Positions 1 to 13,643 are shown, numbered from the stretch's first letter. The stretch is 64,000 nucleotides of DNA from Bidens hawaiensis (GCA_021521415.1 JAIQDT010009094.1:1-64000); one strand, 5' to 3'. The notes: generated from the letters alone by a model not told the origin. Made by a program: numbers and translations.

Positions 1-690
1 ACGGTAGGGGAATACAAAGTGATACGGATTTGTTATAGGAAATTATCAAATGAGCCGGGGTACAAGATTGAAATCGAGGTTTATACCCTTGGCGGTGAAC
101 AGATGGAAAAGATTGGACAAACACGTTACATCTAATTAGGCTTATCACAAGAAGTGGAATCTGGTGTTTTTGTGAACGGTCATGTGTATTGGATCATCAA
201 CCGCCGAATTTATGATTTTGATTTGAATTCAGAGACCTTTCTGTTAATTCCATCGCCTCTTAGACCGGGGAAAAGTCAAGCACTGGATAAGGTGTTGGGA
301 GTTGCGAAAGGTAGGTTAAGTTGGATCTCTTGGTGTGGGGTAAGATTGGAGGTTTGGGTGATGAAGGAGGGGGTCTTGGTGTAAAGAGATAGCTATTGAA
401 GGAGGTCATGCGAACCCTTGTCTTAAATTACTAGTCACGTGTAAACCATCGTGTGTTATAGATGGTTCACACGGTACTAGTATTTTGATTTTCCATGATT
501 ACCTAAGAAAGAAAGTGGTGGCTTCTTGTCTTGACACAAAGAAGTTTCTGAACCTGAATTTGCATGGGGCTGCTTTGAAGCGATAAAGGGTTATCGTCCT
601 AGCTTTGTTAAACTCTGGAACTTTTGACCGAATTGAAGAGAGTTTATGGGTGTGAAGCCAACATGGTAAGGCTATTGACACTGCTTATGT
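1..690 (+). pseudogene. F-box-associated (FBA) domain protein, C-terminal part, decayed
   Basis: Reading from base 1 gives the usual FBA-type sequence of plant F-box proteins (VGEYKVIRICYR, then VFVNGHVYWI and FDLNSETF). The F-box itself would lie left of the window. Three lesions break the frame. There is an in-frame TAA at 133-135. There is a one-base shift at the G run around 369-373, after which the reading SWCKEIAIEGGH continues in another frame. A second shift near 567-575 precedes the C-terminal motif FEAIKGYRPSFVKLW. F-box proteins are substrate receptors of SCF ubiquitin ligases, and this copy should not make a full product. Plant F-box genes form large birth-and-death families, so a dead copy is unremarkable. 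The family call is firm and the exact subfamily is not. Confidence 0.8.
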
Positions 691-1390
691 TTCTACACAT
701 GCAAGTAAGTGAAGTGATTATCATTTATATTTTATAGAATTAGATTTTATAAATAGTTTTGATCTTGTAATGAACTTATTACTCTGGTTATGCTTGTTCA
801 GGTCTGAAGCAGAGGAAATCTCTTCATGTTTAGGTCTGAAAAAGCGGGGTACTTATATATAATAAAAGTTTGTTGAACTTTTTGACAGATGATATCAAGC
901 CTCTTTTTTCTTGGTAGATGATATCAAACCCCTTTTCTCTTCTTTATTATGTTGTTGAATCTAAACATAAGAAACATACGTAAATTGAGTTTGTTGATTA
1001 TGTTTTGTTTTATATTAGTTATTATTTAGTTTAGTGGATTTAGTTTAGTGGTTAAGGTGTTAGGGTGTATAAAGATTCATGGAAAATTATAGAGAGAGAT
1101 CAACCAATGTGAGAGTAACATGTCAAGTACATGTCAAATGCATGGAGTTTTTGAAGATTTATGGAAATTTATTAGGGATGCATAGAGATTGCATAGAGAC
1201 TTTTTGAATGTAAAACATTAAGTTTCAACCAATCACACTACTATTGGGTTTCACCCCACCAACAACTCTACCAAATGATGAAGCCAAACAACTAGGGGTG
1301 TTTAAGAGCATGAACCCGTTCATGGAGATGGGGTACCATATATATGGTACCTCAAATACCCTTATTATAATTATTATTTTAGTTACATGT

Positions 1391-2085
1391 CACTACAAGA
1401 AAACCCTTCTGATATGTGGATCATATAGCAACGGACATTGTGGTGTCGGTGTAAGAGCCTTACAGCAACAACATGTCATCATTATAGGTTGCAACAAAAA
1501 ATATTTGTTTACGCACAACCTATCCTGACAACATGTCATATCACATGTCATTGCGAAATATTAGGCGCACCATTGGAATACTGTATCGTTCAATATAGGT
1601 TAATTTATATTTATTTTTCCTTTTTTTATAATCAGCGCGCATACTTACAACGTCTGAAAGCTTGTCTCGGCAACATGTTTCCGCTACAAAGAAATTAATA
1701 TTATTTATTTATTTTTATTGATCACTAAAGCTGGACGACATTGAATTGAGCCACCCTATGGAGACGGCATGCGGTGACCATAAGGGTCAACGGGCCTAGT
1801 TCAGCAATGGTCTTCTTAAGTCTAATTCATCAATACCCCATCTATCCACTTAAGCTCTCCCTTGCAAATCCAACACCGCCCATCGTTGTCTGTCACCCAT
1901 GTTTGCCACAGGCATCAGCCTTGTAGCCACACCCGATCGTCTCCATCGATGGGAAAGCTCATTTTCCTTAAATTAGTGATTTTTAGCTCAAATTATTGAT
2001 AAATAGCCCTACTAAAGGCCATGACAACATGTCATCGCTATAGAGGGTGAAATTTTCGCTGTATCAGGTGAACTTTCTTGTAGTG
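1391..2085. mobile_element. CACTA-like non-autonomous DNA transposon
   Basis: The left end begins CACTACAAGAAAA and the right end finishes TTTCTTGTAGTG, so the termini are inverted copies starting with the CACTA signature of the CMC/EnSpm superfamily. Inside, variants of ACAACATGTCAT recur, as expected of subterminal repeats. No transposase reading frame exists in the 695 bp, so it would need help in trans. I could not match a convincing 3-bp target duplication. Two short open frames inside look non-coding. Confidence 0.7.
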
Positions 2086-5000
2086 TACTGCATGTAACTA
2101 ATTCAATCTACTTTCATTTCTGCTAATGGATTGTTTCGGACATTCTAGTATATTCTTATCTAAGACCTAGAAACTAGTGGCTAAACAATTACAATTGAAT
2201 TTTAGTAACAGTGTGTTTGAAGAATAGAACCTGCATGGTTTAACTAACACATGTGTCCTAACGTACTGTACGTCCCCTTATGGTTTTGTACTTTTGCCAT
2301 GCCCATATCAATACAAACACACGAACCAAATTCATACTTTTTTTAGAACGGTTAGTAACTACGCCAGGCTTGCATACACACATAGATATCTACATACACT
2401 TGTAAGGCCAAAAATGTGACTTACGATATCAAAGTAATAAACCCGTTATATGTTTACGGCCAAGTTAATAATTAATGTGGTTGAGAAAATCCGGACACGA
2501 GACGAGAGCTTCGGTGCACGAGTATAGCTTCAAAGGGGAGTGCTTCTAGATTATTTCGCTATATATATGACTTTATTTGTCATTTGTATGTGTGTTTGTA
2601 TGGTGTAAATCACTCACCCAAGGGGAGCTCACATTGGGTGAATCGGTTCTAGTTCAATATATAAATCTTTTAACCAACAACGATATCGTTCATTTATTGT
2701 ATCTTTATATTATTTATGTTTGGTTGTTTGATTTACCACACCTGTCTCGAACATTTATCAAGTGCAAAATCCGTTTGCACGTACGATCCGGTAGTTTGGG
2801 ACCTACAACACTGTTAATGATATTTAACATAGAAAATTTATATCACTGTAACAATTTGTTAAGCCCAAGTATAACAAATAGTCTGTTACATTAACTGAAC
2901 TGAAATTTTGAAAGTTCAGAGTGATGTCTCCTTTCAGAGAAATGGTTTGGCCTTCCAACATCTTAATTATTTTATTTTTTTTCAACCTAATCTTTTTTGT
3001 TTAACAAGATAGAACATATACACCAAACTGACAATATCATAACAATATATTCTGCAAGTTGTTCATATATTTAATCCATAATAGTATGTACATAAATTGG
3101 TGTGCGGACAATGCCCCAAACTAAGAAATTATGTATTTGTATGCATATATATACGTGGAATAATATATCAAACCTCTATGACAAAGAATGTCTAATCTAT
3201 AAAATATAAGCTAGAAATCCGAACTTCCACCATTCATATCGGAGTTGTGTATTCTTCAACTAGTCAATGTTGTAGGCGGGCTTGCAAGGTCAAGAAAATA
3301 GAAATATGCTTTTAAAAGTTCGGAAAAAGAAAGAAAAGATATAAGAAGAATAAGCTCAGGAGGGATACCGCCAACACTACACTCAAATTGTTTGTTCATG
3401 CTCTGTCAACTTAGCATGGTCACTTGGAACAAGAACACACATGACCATGAGACACCAAAGCTGGTGGTTGGCTAATGTGGCCATGGCTAGGACCCAAAGA
3501 AAATATGGTTTGGAGAAAAGGGGTTTAGGTGTAAACCACCATATTATGAAGAAGATGATTGGGTGGTTGAACTATTTATAGAGTTGAGAGTGTGGTAAAT
3601 GGTAATATGGTCTAAACAAAGTAGAGGATAGTTTGTGTGGATCTTTTTCAGAATGCATTAAAGTGCAAACTTTGTTGTACTTAAATTGATCCATTTCTGT
3701 GTCAACAAAGAAATATTAATGTGGGTTTGACTTTGACTTAGTTGGGTGTGTAATAAAGGATGGTGTTTTGATATGTCACTTTCTACTTAAAAGGACAGGG
3801 ACAGAAGGCATGATGAGGGAGTCTTTGTTTTCTTGTAAGTATGATGATACTAAATGTCTAAATGCATGTAAATAAAACTGAAAACAATATTGGTTAATAA
3901 AACACGATTATTGTTTGTTTAAAGTAAAAGATTGAAACTCTAATGGTTTTTAAAAATAAAAAACAAAAGAGGTTATGAAGTCAGTCTGAGAGAAAGTATA
4001 TACATAAAAAACTTAGTGGTGTAAAGACATTAACCTCACATGGACACATTAGAAATTAACGTGTAGCGGCTTTGAGTTGACCCGGTTGGTGTTCATTTGT
4101 GAATATGTGTAATATAGTTGGTGATTTAGTAATATGTTAAACAACGAATGACTCTAAATAAACCTTTTTTGTAGTTAATATAATTTCAAATTTTAATTGT
4201 TTTCTTCCTTGTCATTCATTCCCAATTAACAAAGTTGAGTCTATATATTCAGATAAATTTTCTAGATATCAAGACTTGATAAAGATCAGTTCAACAAAGA
4301 AAATTAATTTTGATTACGAAAATAAATTGTCAAGGGAAAAAAGGTAAACATTAATTGCAAGTAATTTGGTATTGATCGAGTTTGAAAAAAAACTTATTGA
4401 CTTATTGGCTTCAATTGCATATTGGTATTGAGTTAAAAAAAATTTTGTCAATCACAAAATTTGTTTTTCTTTTAGCTTTTTGATAGATAAAAAAACAGTG
4501 ACTTTTTATAATGATTTTTTGAAAAAGTCAATAACTCAATAAGTTATATTCAAACTCAATTCCAAACATGGCATAAATGTTAACGCATTTTAGATAGATG
4601 TACTTAGAAATTTATGTAGAAACTTTTTGTAAACATCTAAGCTTAATTAACGGGACAACTCGTTTATTAAACATATCGTGTTTGTTTTAACTCATTTATT
4701 AAACATGTCCTACTCAGTGGATCCATCAAATAAACGAGTTATTGTGACGACAATTGATTATTATTGAGGCGTGTCACTAATAAAACATATACAAAAAAGT
4801 ATAGGTTTAAAAATACCAAATTTTACTTAACTCATCCCTTAAAACATACATACATTAAAACCAAATACACCCTTACAAACATTCTTTATTTGTAGTAAAT
4901 AATAACGAGGCTAAAACGGCAGACTGAGATGCCACCTATTTTTGAATTGTCCCAGTAGTGTGAGGTCAATCTCACATGGTCCTCGATATTTAATGCTCAT

Positions 5001-6095
5001 TTGCAACTTCTTTCATTGTACTTTTCCCAATTTTCACTCTACACCCATAGCTTTCCGCTATAGTGCATGGGCCACCCTTCAAGTATAGTAGAATGAATTG
5101 TTACATGGGAAAATGACACCCAACTTCATTAGGTTACTATAAAATAAGGGTTAAGTGTGAGCACACTAACTTAGAAATTGGTGTTAATTACATGGCCAAA
5201 GCCTATATTAACTAGTTTCCTATGGTTTTTAATTATGTCACACAGAATTCTCCTACATTAATTGATGATCTAGGGAAAAAGTAGGGTTATGATATGTTGA
5301 AAACAATTTCAGAAGTTCGGGTTTTGAAGGAGGTAACGATGTTGTAGGGTTTTGATGACTTTGGAACTAGACTGTATAGTGTATATTGATGTTACGATGG
5401 TTTGAAATTTATTTAATGCTAATGGAACAACAATCATAGAGGTGGACGACGGTGATGATTTGATGATGAGAGCAATTTCAATTGTTGATGATAATGATGG
5501 ATATTGATAAAACTTGAAAGTTCTTTAATTATAATAAACTAACTAGAATAGATCAACCATCCTTACTAGTTTTATTATACTAATGAATCGTATTTGAGTA
5601 TATATATATATTTTTAACAGCTAATTTTTTTAATATATTTCTTTTATTTCTCACATTTTTTTGTCTCTTGTGAGGCTTTAACGATAGTATTTACTAGGTA
5701 ACACCAATGCATTTACCCTAAACAGTATTTAAGTATAATAACAATTTTACCTAAAATTACATTTAAAAGAATTATTGCCGCATGAATAACATAACCTTTT
5801 TTTAATTTTTGGCTTGTAATTCCCTTAAAAAAATAGTAAGAAAAGGAAAGGGTAGGAGTGGTACATGGATTGAGTCAGTGAATAAGCAGAAGGTGAATTG
5901 GCGTGCAAGTGAGTGAAATAAAGGGGTGCTTTTCTCAGCAAATTGAATAAAACCCAAAATTATGTAAATTGTACTCATTGTATGGGTGGTCTGTCAGCAT
6001 CTCCCTTTCCATTTCATATTTTATTGCTTCCTCCATTCATTATATATAAAAAAGTGGTTATATACAACCATCAGCCTTCTGGTGTGTGAATAAGG
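2086..6095. other. AT-rich intergenic DNA without recognised gene
   Basis: I found no coding region, RNA gene or bounded transposon here. The 105-codon frame near 2.58-2.89 kb has no recognisable domain and normal intergenic composition. Confidence 0.5.
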
Positions 6096-6744
6096 CTATA
6101 TAGCTCGTATAGGGCCTATACGAGTCGTATAGCCCTAACTTATTGACATGCATACGAACGTGTCATCGTGGCATCATTTTGCAGTCTATACGAGCCGTAT
6201 AGATTTTCCAGCTTGTATAGCCCACGTAACTCGTCTGACCTATACGAGCCGTATAGGGTCTATATGACTCATATATACAGCATGTCAGCATGTACTTTGA
6301 CCAGAGATTTTTAATTATTTTTCTGGTCTATACGACTCGTATAGGTGGCATACAACCCATATAGACCAGGTATCAGATTTTCTTCCTTAAACCATGTAAG
6401 ATTTGTGTGTTGCCTTGTAAGATAATACCAAAAGTTTTATGGACTGCATTACCACATCTAAAAAGTCGTTACCCCGAAACGCTCATGTTGTACGTAGGTT
6501 GTTATGTATGAAGCAAAATATTACTTTTAAGTTACGTGTTTTTATTTTGTAACCAACTCGGTTGTTATTTTTAATATTTTGTAATTTTAAAATTGAAAAA
6601 ATAGACCCTATACGAGTCATATAGCCCTATACGAGTCATATAGGGGCTATACGATACAAAAAAAATAAAACATAACACTTATGCTTGAAAATGACTTGAC
6701 TATGCACCTATACGAGCCATATAGAGCCTATACGACTCGTATAG
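6096..6744. repeat. Cluster of about ten 17-bp perfect or near-perfect palindromes
   Basis: The unit is CTATACGA-N-TCGTATAG: two 8-bp arms around one central base. Copies start near 6096, 6116, 6186, 6240, 6260, 6328, 6608, 6627, 6708 and 6728. Several are exact, and others carry one or two changes such as CAT for CGT. Some pairs are only 2-3 bp apart, while the rest are separated by unrelated DNA. Flanks share GGTGTGTGAATAA and GGTGTATGAATAA, hinting at one mobile unit. No open frame spans the cluster. Confidence 0.85.
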
Positions 6745-9673
6745 GCTTTCTTGGTGTATGAATAACCAACATGGTGTATGTATAACCCAAGCCATAAAAA
6801 AAATTAGTTTCAATTAACTCGCGCACGTTGCAACGAAGATATGGTTGAAACTTGGTTGGTATCATTTCGAATTGTTAAGCTAGTGGCATTCTCCATAGTA
6901 GCCCATGCTCGTAAAGAGACGAAAACCACTTGAACAAAAGTTATATACAAACATAGATAAAAACTTTACATATGTTCGGTACGTTGTGGGGCGACAATTC
7001 ATCTATGCGCATCGAATGCGAGTGATACAAGCCAAAGACTAATTTTTGCAATTTTCAAAAATGCCTTTGCAACTTGTGCAATTAGGGAATTTAGAAACTT
7101 TAGTTTTATTTGACTAACAAACTAAATAAATTAGGGTGATTGAATGGAATGACGTCACCCTTTAAAGTAGTTAATGATAAAACTTGGGTGGCAGACTAGT
7201 AGTGCAGGATTGGTCGAATTTTAAGGTAGTTTAAGAAATTGAAAGAAGCAGCCCCGCTTTTTATTTATGTACATATATTTAATTCATTTTATTCATGACT
7301 TTTACTTCTTTAATAATACAAAATCGTTAGATCTATCTGGAAAAAGTTTTATACCCAACAATTGACAGTTGAGATTCACACATTCACCATAACCAATCGT
7401 TCCTAAATTCCAAATTGTTGATTTTCGGGTCCAGAAATAAACGATTTGAGTTTTGTTTAAGAAAATTAATTTAAATGCAAATTGCAAAGGGATCAAATGG
7501 GCCAACGTTATTTTAAAATACCATCCAACACTTTGTTCTAAATAAATTTACCGGAAGACTAAGATTATTATTTTTAAATACCATCGTTATTTTAATCATA
7601 TTCAAAACTTCATATCATATACGAATCTTTTATTGGGCTTGGGTTTAGCCCACTCAAGCTACACATGAAAGCTGATTAGCCTTGGGAACTAGAGGTGCAA
7701 AAATCGAATTTTGGCCAAACCGATCGAATAGAGTCAAAGATAGTCAAAACCAGGTCAGATTATATAAACCACTTTATAAGGGGAAAACCCGGATCACATC
7801 GTATTGACACCAGTTTCACTATCGGATCTTTGTAATCTAATTGAAGTTACATTGGAGAATATAGGTGGACTGTTGTTTGCAATCTAACCAGATCAAATCG
7901 GGTTGTAATCATATGTGTAGATTATGGGCTGCTAGGATCAAGTGGGCTGTTTGAAGGACTATTTTTGTAATAAGCAAAGTTGAAGGGCTAGATACTTAAA
8001 CAGAAGATCCGTTGGAGAATATATAGGTGAACTTTGAGAGAGAAGAGTAAGAATTTAATCATTTATAACTCATTTTAGACAATTTTTTTGGACGTTGATA
8101 AACCCAAGAGAAGAAAACACAAAGATCTAAGTAACAGCATTCACAACAGATTTTCTATATTTATATGAGTAAGTTTTTTATATTGTATGAAGTGGTTATA
8201 AGTACATGAAAAACAAAAAGTTACTGTTCATAAGTTATTTAGAAAAACATTGTTTATACTATATAATTTTTAATGTATTTTAAAAGTGATTATAAATGAA
8301 GAGATAAAAGGTAATAATAAAAATATAAAAAATATTATTCAATTTAAAAAGAAGAGATAAAAGTTAGTGTTTTTTAATACAATTATAATGATGAGATAGC
8401 TAATTCTTTAGCCAAAATACTCTTTTGTGCATTTTCGGCTGTTAAAACTCGATAAAAACGCAAATGCACAACCTATAATTAGACATCTCCAAATGATATC
8501 AATTTTTGCCAGTGGGTTTACCATAACATTTCTGGGTTCCAACCCAAATTTCATAATTTTTCATTAAGTTTAACTATTTTTCCCAAATAAACGCTAATAA
8601 ACGGTAATAAATTCGCCAAATATTCTTCGTTTATCGAAAAATTACCAAATTTGAAAAGGGACTCGCTTACATGATCCCTAATGTCTCTGAAAAGTTTCAC
8701 AAGCTAACAAGAAGCACGTCACAACCTAATACTAAACAGCCCCTAAACGAGTAATACGGTAATTACCTTGTCGGTTCTCGATAGTTTTCGGTGGTTGTAA
8801 CGACTCTCCAGGTCTTGGGTCACAAATTCAGTGTATCTACATATCATATAACACAAAACCAAGAATAAATCATCCATAGTCCATCCTTTTTAATTAGGGT
8901 TTCGGTTTGGGTTTCAAATCGAACTTTTAAACCGTAAAAACATCATATTCATGTTCTAATCCTTGTTTTTGGTCAAAAATCTATATAGTTATGACTTGTA
9001 TGTTTAACATCAAAATATGATTTTAGGTGATTTTTTTGGGTTTTGAATGGTTAAACATGTTTAATACTAATCAAGACCAAAATTTCTATGTTTAAACCAT
9101 GTTAATCAAGTGAAAATCTCATGAAAAATGGTGATTACCTTGAGGGTTTTGGGCTGTAAGATGAAGAAATCAGCAGAGGATTGATCTAGGTTGATTTTTG
9201 TGTGAAAATATCTAAGTATTATAACTTATACAACAAGCTAGAAACAAGGGGGGGTCCCACCCCAATTGCGGCTGGGACTAAGGAGGGGGCCATTGGGCCT
9301 CCCTTTGGCCCATTAATGTCACGTTTTCCATGCCATGTGTAAATCTCGGTCCAAAATTTAGTTTGGGATTGGTTTTTTACAAGAAAACTAGTTCGAGTGC
9401 CAAAAATAACGCGAAAGCGAGTGTTTTTCAGCCCATTTTTCTAAAATAAGAAAAACGTACTGACTCGTTGTAAAAATCTAAAATATTTACATGGATTGCT
9501 TAGAACCTGTCATATAAGGTTTTATAAATCTTTTTCGGCTTGACGGATGCTACAATGCTCATTTTGATGCTAACGATTGCGTTTAAACCCATAGCGTAAC
9601 GTTAAACGAAACATTTTTCGTTTAAATGGTTTTAAACGTAATTGGGCCTAAATATCAATATGTTAGCCACTAT

Positions 9674-9706
<33 letters not shown>

Positions 9707-10317
9707 CTCATATATGGCCCCTTAGTATATATGTGTCATAATCAGTATCGGTCGATTACTCATTTAATCGCTACGAATTAACCGATTTATCGTTTACTCG
9801 GTACGTAGTGAATAAAGTATAACTCGTTTTGTCATGAATGTCACATTTACTGGAAAAGCTATAAGGCATAGCAAATGTATGCTATCTAAACTTTGAGCTC
9901 AGCCCATAAGGCCATAAGCATAACTAAGCCCATAAGGTTGGCCCAACAACTATTATTCTGAGACTAGAGAGGCACATTTTGAGTTTTCTTCCAAAGCGGT
10001 TCAGTATAAAACTTGTTTCGGTTTCAATCTACAAGGCCAAACTGGCTTGGGTAAACAACTTGTGAAGTTGAAAACCCTATCCTATTTGGAACCCCTTAGA
10101 TTATTTTGTAACCGACTTTTATATAACAAATTAACTACAAAAATTCTATTTTTTTTAATTAACTTATAGATTTTAAACATTACTAGGTAGCTTATCAGGC
10201 GTGTTGCATCGGACTGATGCTATTGGCACTTGTATAGCTTATGATAAAAAAAGAACATATTTAAAACATCTTTGTATCGTAAAACACGCGTGGTGCGACT
10301 GCAAGTCTGTGAATTTG
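6745..10317. other. Intergenic DNA with a TA microsatellite, no gene seen
   Basis: An (AT)n run occupies about 9675-9705. The rest is unassigned AT-rich DNA. The stretch around 8.5-9.3 kb is slightly richer in G and C, but I could not assign it to a family. Confidence 0.5.
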
Positions 10318-10530
10318 ATCGTTATTTGTTTGTGATACTGAAGTAAACCAAAAAATAAATACGTTAACGACCAAAAACAATAAAGTAACATATATAAATA
10401 CATACAAAAACATTGCGTTGCTTTTGTTAACCGACGTGAACCTTTTGGTATCAGCTTATAATACTGAAAGTAACCAAAAATTAAATTCTTCTTCACCCAA
10501 ATACAACAAAGTAACATATTTAGAACAAAA
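10318..10530. repeat. Diverged tandem duplication
   Basis: A block with GATACTGAAGTAAACC and AAGTAACATATATAAATAC is followed about 125 bp later by a diverged copy with ATACTGAAAGTAACC and AAGTAACATATTTAGAAC. A 132-codon minus-strand frame overlaps both copies and is probably a by-product of the repeat. Confidence 0.5.
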
Positions 10531-10831
10531 TCCACGATGAACAAAGAAAATAAGAGCACAGGCGTTGCGGCGGCGAGTCGACGCGAATTCTTTCGGTGTC
10601 GGTTAATTAGGTTCACCACAGTACCAAAACTAAACATAAAAAAATAATTTCGTTATCAGCTAGGTTTCTAAAAACTACTTCGTCAAATTAACAATTTTAT
10701 AAATAATAAAACCACACTGTCGTGCTAGGTTTGCACGAGAGTTACAACGTCAGGGTCTCAGGTTGGCTAAATTTGAATTAGGGTCGCAAAGTGCATTTTG
10801 GTATTGACCACATGGTGCAAACCACACTATC

Positions 10832-11126
10832 GAGCATTCTCAACCCATTCTTCATCTCCATCTTTATAATTACAATGAAAAACACTCTCTTTTCTCTCAT
10901 TTTCAATTAAATAATATTTTTTATATTTTTATCATTACATTTTTTCTCTCCTTCACTCACAATTACTTTTAAAAAATAAAAATTTATAGAAGTGAACTAG
11001 TGTGTTTCTCCAAATTTAACCATGAACGGTAATATTTTCTCTCTCATTCTCTCACAAGCAATTTTAACCATCTCTAAAAAATGAAGAACCTTCTCACATA
11101 ATTTGGAGAATGGATTGGGAATGCTC
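10832..11126. mobile_element. Tourist-like MITE (PIF/Harbinger type)
   Basis: The left end GAGCATTCTCAACCCATTC and the reverse complement of the right end GAGCATTCCCAATCCATTC differ at two positions. Terminal GAGCATTC is typical of Tourist/Harbinger-derived MITEs. The 295-bp body is T- and A-rich without coding potential. A clean TWA target duplication is not visible (ATC left, TAA right). Confidence 0.65.
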
Positions 11127-11780
11127 TAAGGCCATTTATCAAACCATCATTTAATCATTTTGTATATACATGTGTTCCTAGTTGATCAAAATGAATACAC
11201 CGCAAGCGTGTTTCGCCTCTCATTTTCGTGATCGACTGATCTCAATGGACTAACTTTGGCCTTCTTCACTATTTTCTAGACATTGCTAGTATTAAAGGCA
11301 GTCAATTTGCGTATTTTACGAATTTACGCTACATTTGTGGCATCTTAGACCGTGGTATGCAGTGTTTTTGGAAGATAACATTTTATATTGTTCAATGTTC
11401 TTCAAAGTGCTATGTAGTTATCTTAAGATCCAATGTTAAAGCTTGAATATCATAAAGTTGTTAATGCAGTGACGACTGACAAAAGATGTGTTTACTTTAA
11501 AATTTGTCACTTAAGCTTCATTGTCCATACTTTGCCATCGTAATATCATCAATAATGACTATCTTTGTCGACTTATGCATCCTTTTCTTCTTAAAACTGA
11601 ATTTTATGATTTTCTTTTTTGAGTGAATGCACTTTCTTTTTGTTTAGACATTTTTTGTGTTCTTGTCTTTCTTTTTTATCACAGTATTGGGCCTTAGTTT
11701 TTCCTACACTTTTGGTTACCTTAAACTTAGTTTTTCTTTAGTGCAGTTTTGGTGTATAGATTTGTTAGGAAGGAGTGTAG

Positions 11781-12530
11781 TAGGGGTGTGTTTTTTATCC
11801 GTACCCGAAAAAGGAACCCGAACCGAAGCGGTCCGAGACCCGAATAACCCGATCCGAATTCACCCGAACTGATTAAACTCCTAACCCGAACTCGAGATAA
11901 AATATTCGGGTCGGTATTTGGGTTAAAATACCCTTATTCGGGTTGGCCCGAATAACCCAAAGTATGATACATCGATGTATGTATCCTAATTTTTATAGGG
12001 TAGTTTAGCGGTGAAGTAACATATTGACCATATGTATTCTTGTTCGGCTGTTCTCAATACTCCAATTAATATTTGGATCTATCACATTGGATCCCAATGT
12101 ATTAATTACCATAAAGCATGTTGAGAATGTATCTTCAATTTAAAAACCTAAATAGTATAGTATTTAAACCAATATGTACTGGACATATTTCTTCAATCTA
12201 CACAAGTATTGATCCACACTCCATCCCGTCTAATGCATGCTTGTATGATAAATTTCAGGTTTTGCTAAATATAATAATTCATTATTGAATATGGTTGTAT
12301 GTTACGGTTTTATAACGGCTTAGAATATGGTTTTTTTTTTATTCTTAAAGGTGGATAATTTTTTTAATTTGTTAAACCCGAAACCCGACCCGAATTAACC
12401 CAACCCGTTTAACCCGAACAAACCAAACTTATTTGGATCGGTTCTTGGGTCAATTTGTTTTGAGCTCAAACCCGAACAACCCGACCCGAACAAACCGAAA
12501 CCCGAATAAATAACCCGAAGAACACCCCTA
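11781..12530. mobile_element. hAT-type MITE with CCCGAA-rich body and 8-bp target duplication
   Basis: The element starts TAGGGGTGT and ends ACACCCCTA. It is flanked by GAGTGTAG (11773-11780) and AAGTGTAG (12531-12538), a 7/8 match to the 8-bp target duplication expected of hAT elements. Both ends are packed with variants of ACCCGAACC in opposite senses, which would fold into a long imperfect stem. There is no transposase. Confidence 0.8.
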
Positions 12531-12754
12531 AAGTGTAGGCACTTTTAAGGGTATTTTTGCTTACTTGTTCATGCTTCTTTGCTCTTTTATATATTACGAC
12601 TATAGTTTTCTCACCTTTTTTTGTGTTATCTGTGAATATACTACTATTATTTTAGTACTTTATGTTTTGTTGCTATTTTAATTCTTTTTCCCCACTTATG
12701 TTGTTTAGATATTATACGCTACTTGTTAACAAACGTTTTTGAAGTTACGGTCTC

Positions 12755-13042
12755 AGTTGGAGTAACCTCTCTATCCGTTTAGATTGAGGAAAAATTCGCC
12801 CACATCCTACTCAGTACTCTCCCCTTGCCCTACCAATGGCTTGTTATGAGTGGTATTTATTGGGTACGTTTAGTTTTTAGTTCGTTTTTTATTACCTCGA
12901 GCCGGGGTTTCTTCGAAAGCAGTCTCTCTATTCTTACGGGTAGAGGTAAGAATATCTACATCTTACTCCTCTTAGACCCTACCATAGTTTTGCTATTGGT
13001 GGGGTTTATTGAGTACGATGATGATGATGATGATGATGATGT
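12755..13042 (+). mobile_element. Two adjacent Au-type SINE 3' parts with GAT-repeat tail
   Basis: The second copy (about 12895-13042) reads CCTCGAGCCGGGG, then AAGCAGTCTCTCTATTC, AGAGGTAAG, CTACATCTTAC and TTTATTGAGTACGATG, matching the plant Au SINE 3' region as I remember it, and ends in a GAT repeat. A more diverged copy of the same landmarks precedes it (about 12755-12868). A 120-codon frame at 12825-13187 and its antisense arise from the SINE and its tail and are not a gene. Confidence 0.7.
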
Positions 13043-13643
13043 GTTCCTTGTGGATGTTATAACTTGGATATTGACTCCACCTAGGGGCTTTTGGTTATTT
13101 CTTTGGCTTGTCATTAGATTCGCATTATCTTCAAATTCGCCGAATATTCTTCTCAATATTCGAATTTGGTATGTATTGCCCCCTTAACTATAGAATAATG
13201 AATCATAATGAAAATTTTAGGGTAGGCTAATGTATTCACATGGTGGTTTGTTACATAGTTCAGATCCAGCAGACAGATGCAGCCAGTAATGTATCTATAG
13301 TTCGGATCCAACGGTGGACCTAACAATATGCATATGTATTCATATTAATGGTTGTTAGTTTGTTACAAATTATGTGATGATTATGTATATACGTATATGT
13401 TATTGTAATTCATTTGTCAAAGATGGAAGGCTTTTAATAAGAACCCACGAAAGTGATTCTAGAACAAAGAATATTGATTGGAAAATGCCACGTTTAGAAG
13501 AGTTCACTAATCACTATTATACAAAACTAATATAAATTAAACGAAAAGGGGTGGTTGGTTTTAATCAAGAGTCAAAGTATGGTTAAAGAATGCAACTTTC
13601 ATGCCTTTCTTTTTCTTATTTGGAATGACGACCATCCGTCTTA

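Noticed and set aside
2577..2894. 105-codon open frame on the plus strand
   Set aside because: No recognisable domain, no promoter or splice context, and AT-rich intergenic composition.
6096..6744. CRISPR-like reading of the palindrome cluster
   Set aside because: Spacing is irregular, there are no spacer-repeat units, and the sequence is plant nuclear DNA.
10239..10637. 132-codon open frame on the minus strand
   Set aside because: It spans a diverged tandem repeat and has a hydrophobic low-complexity translation without family resemblance.
12825..13187. 120-codon frame with a run of aspartates, and its antisense serine-rich frame
   Set aside because: Both are translations of SINE sequence and its GAT tail.
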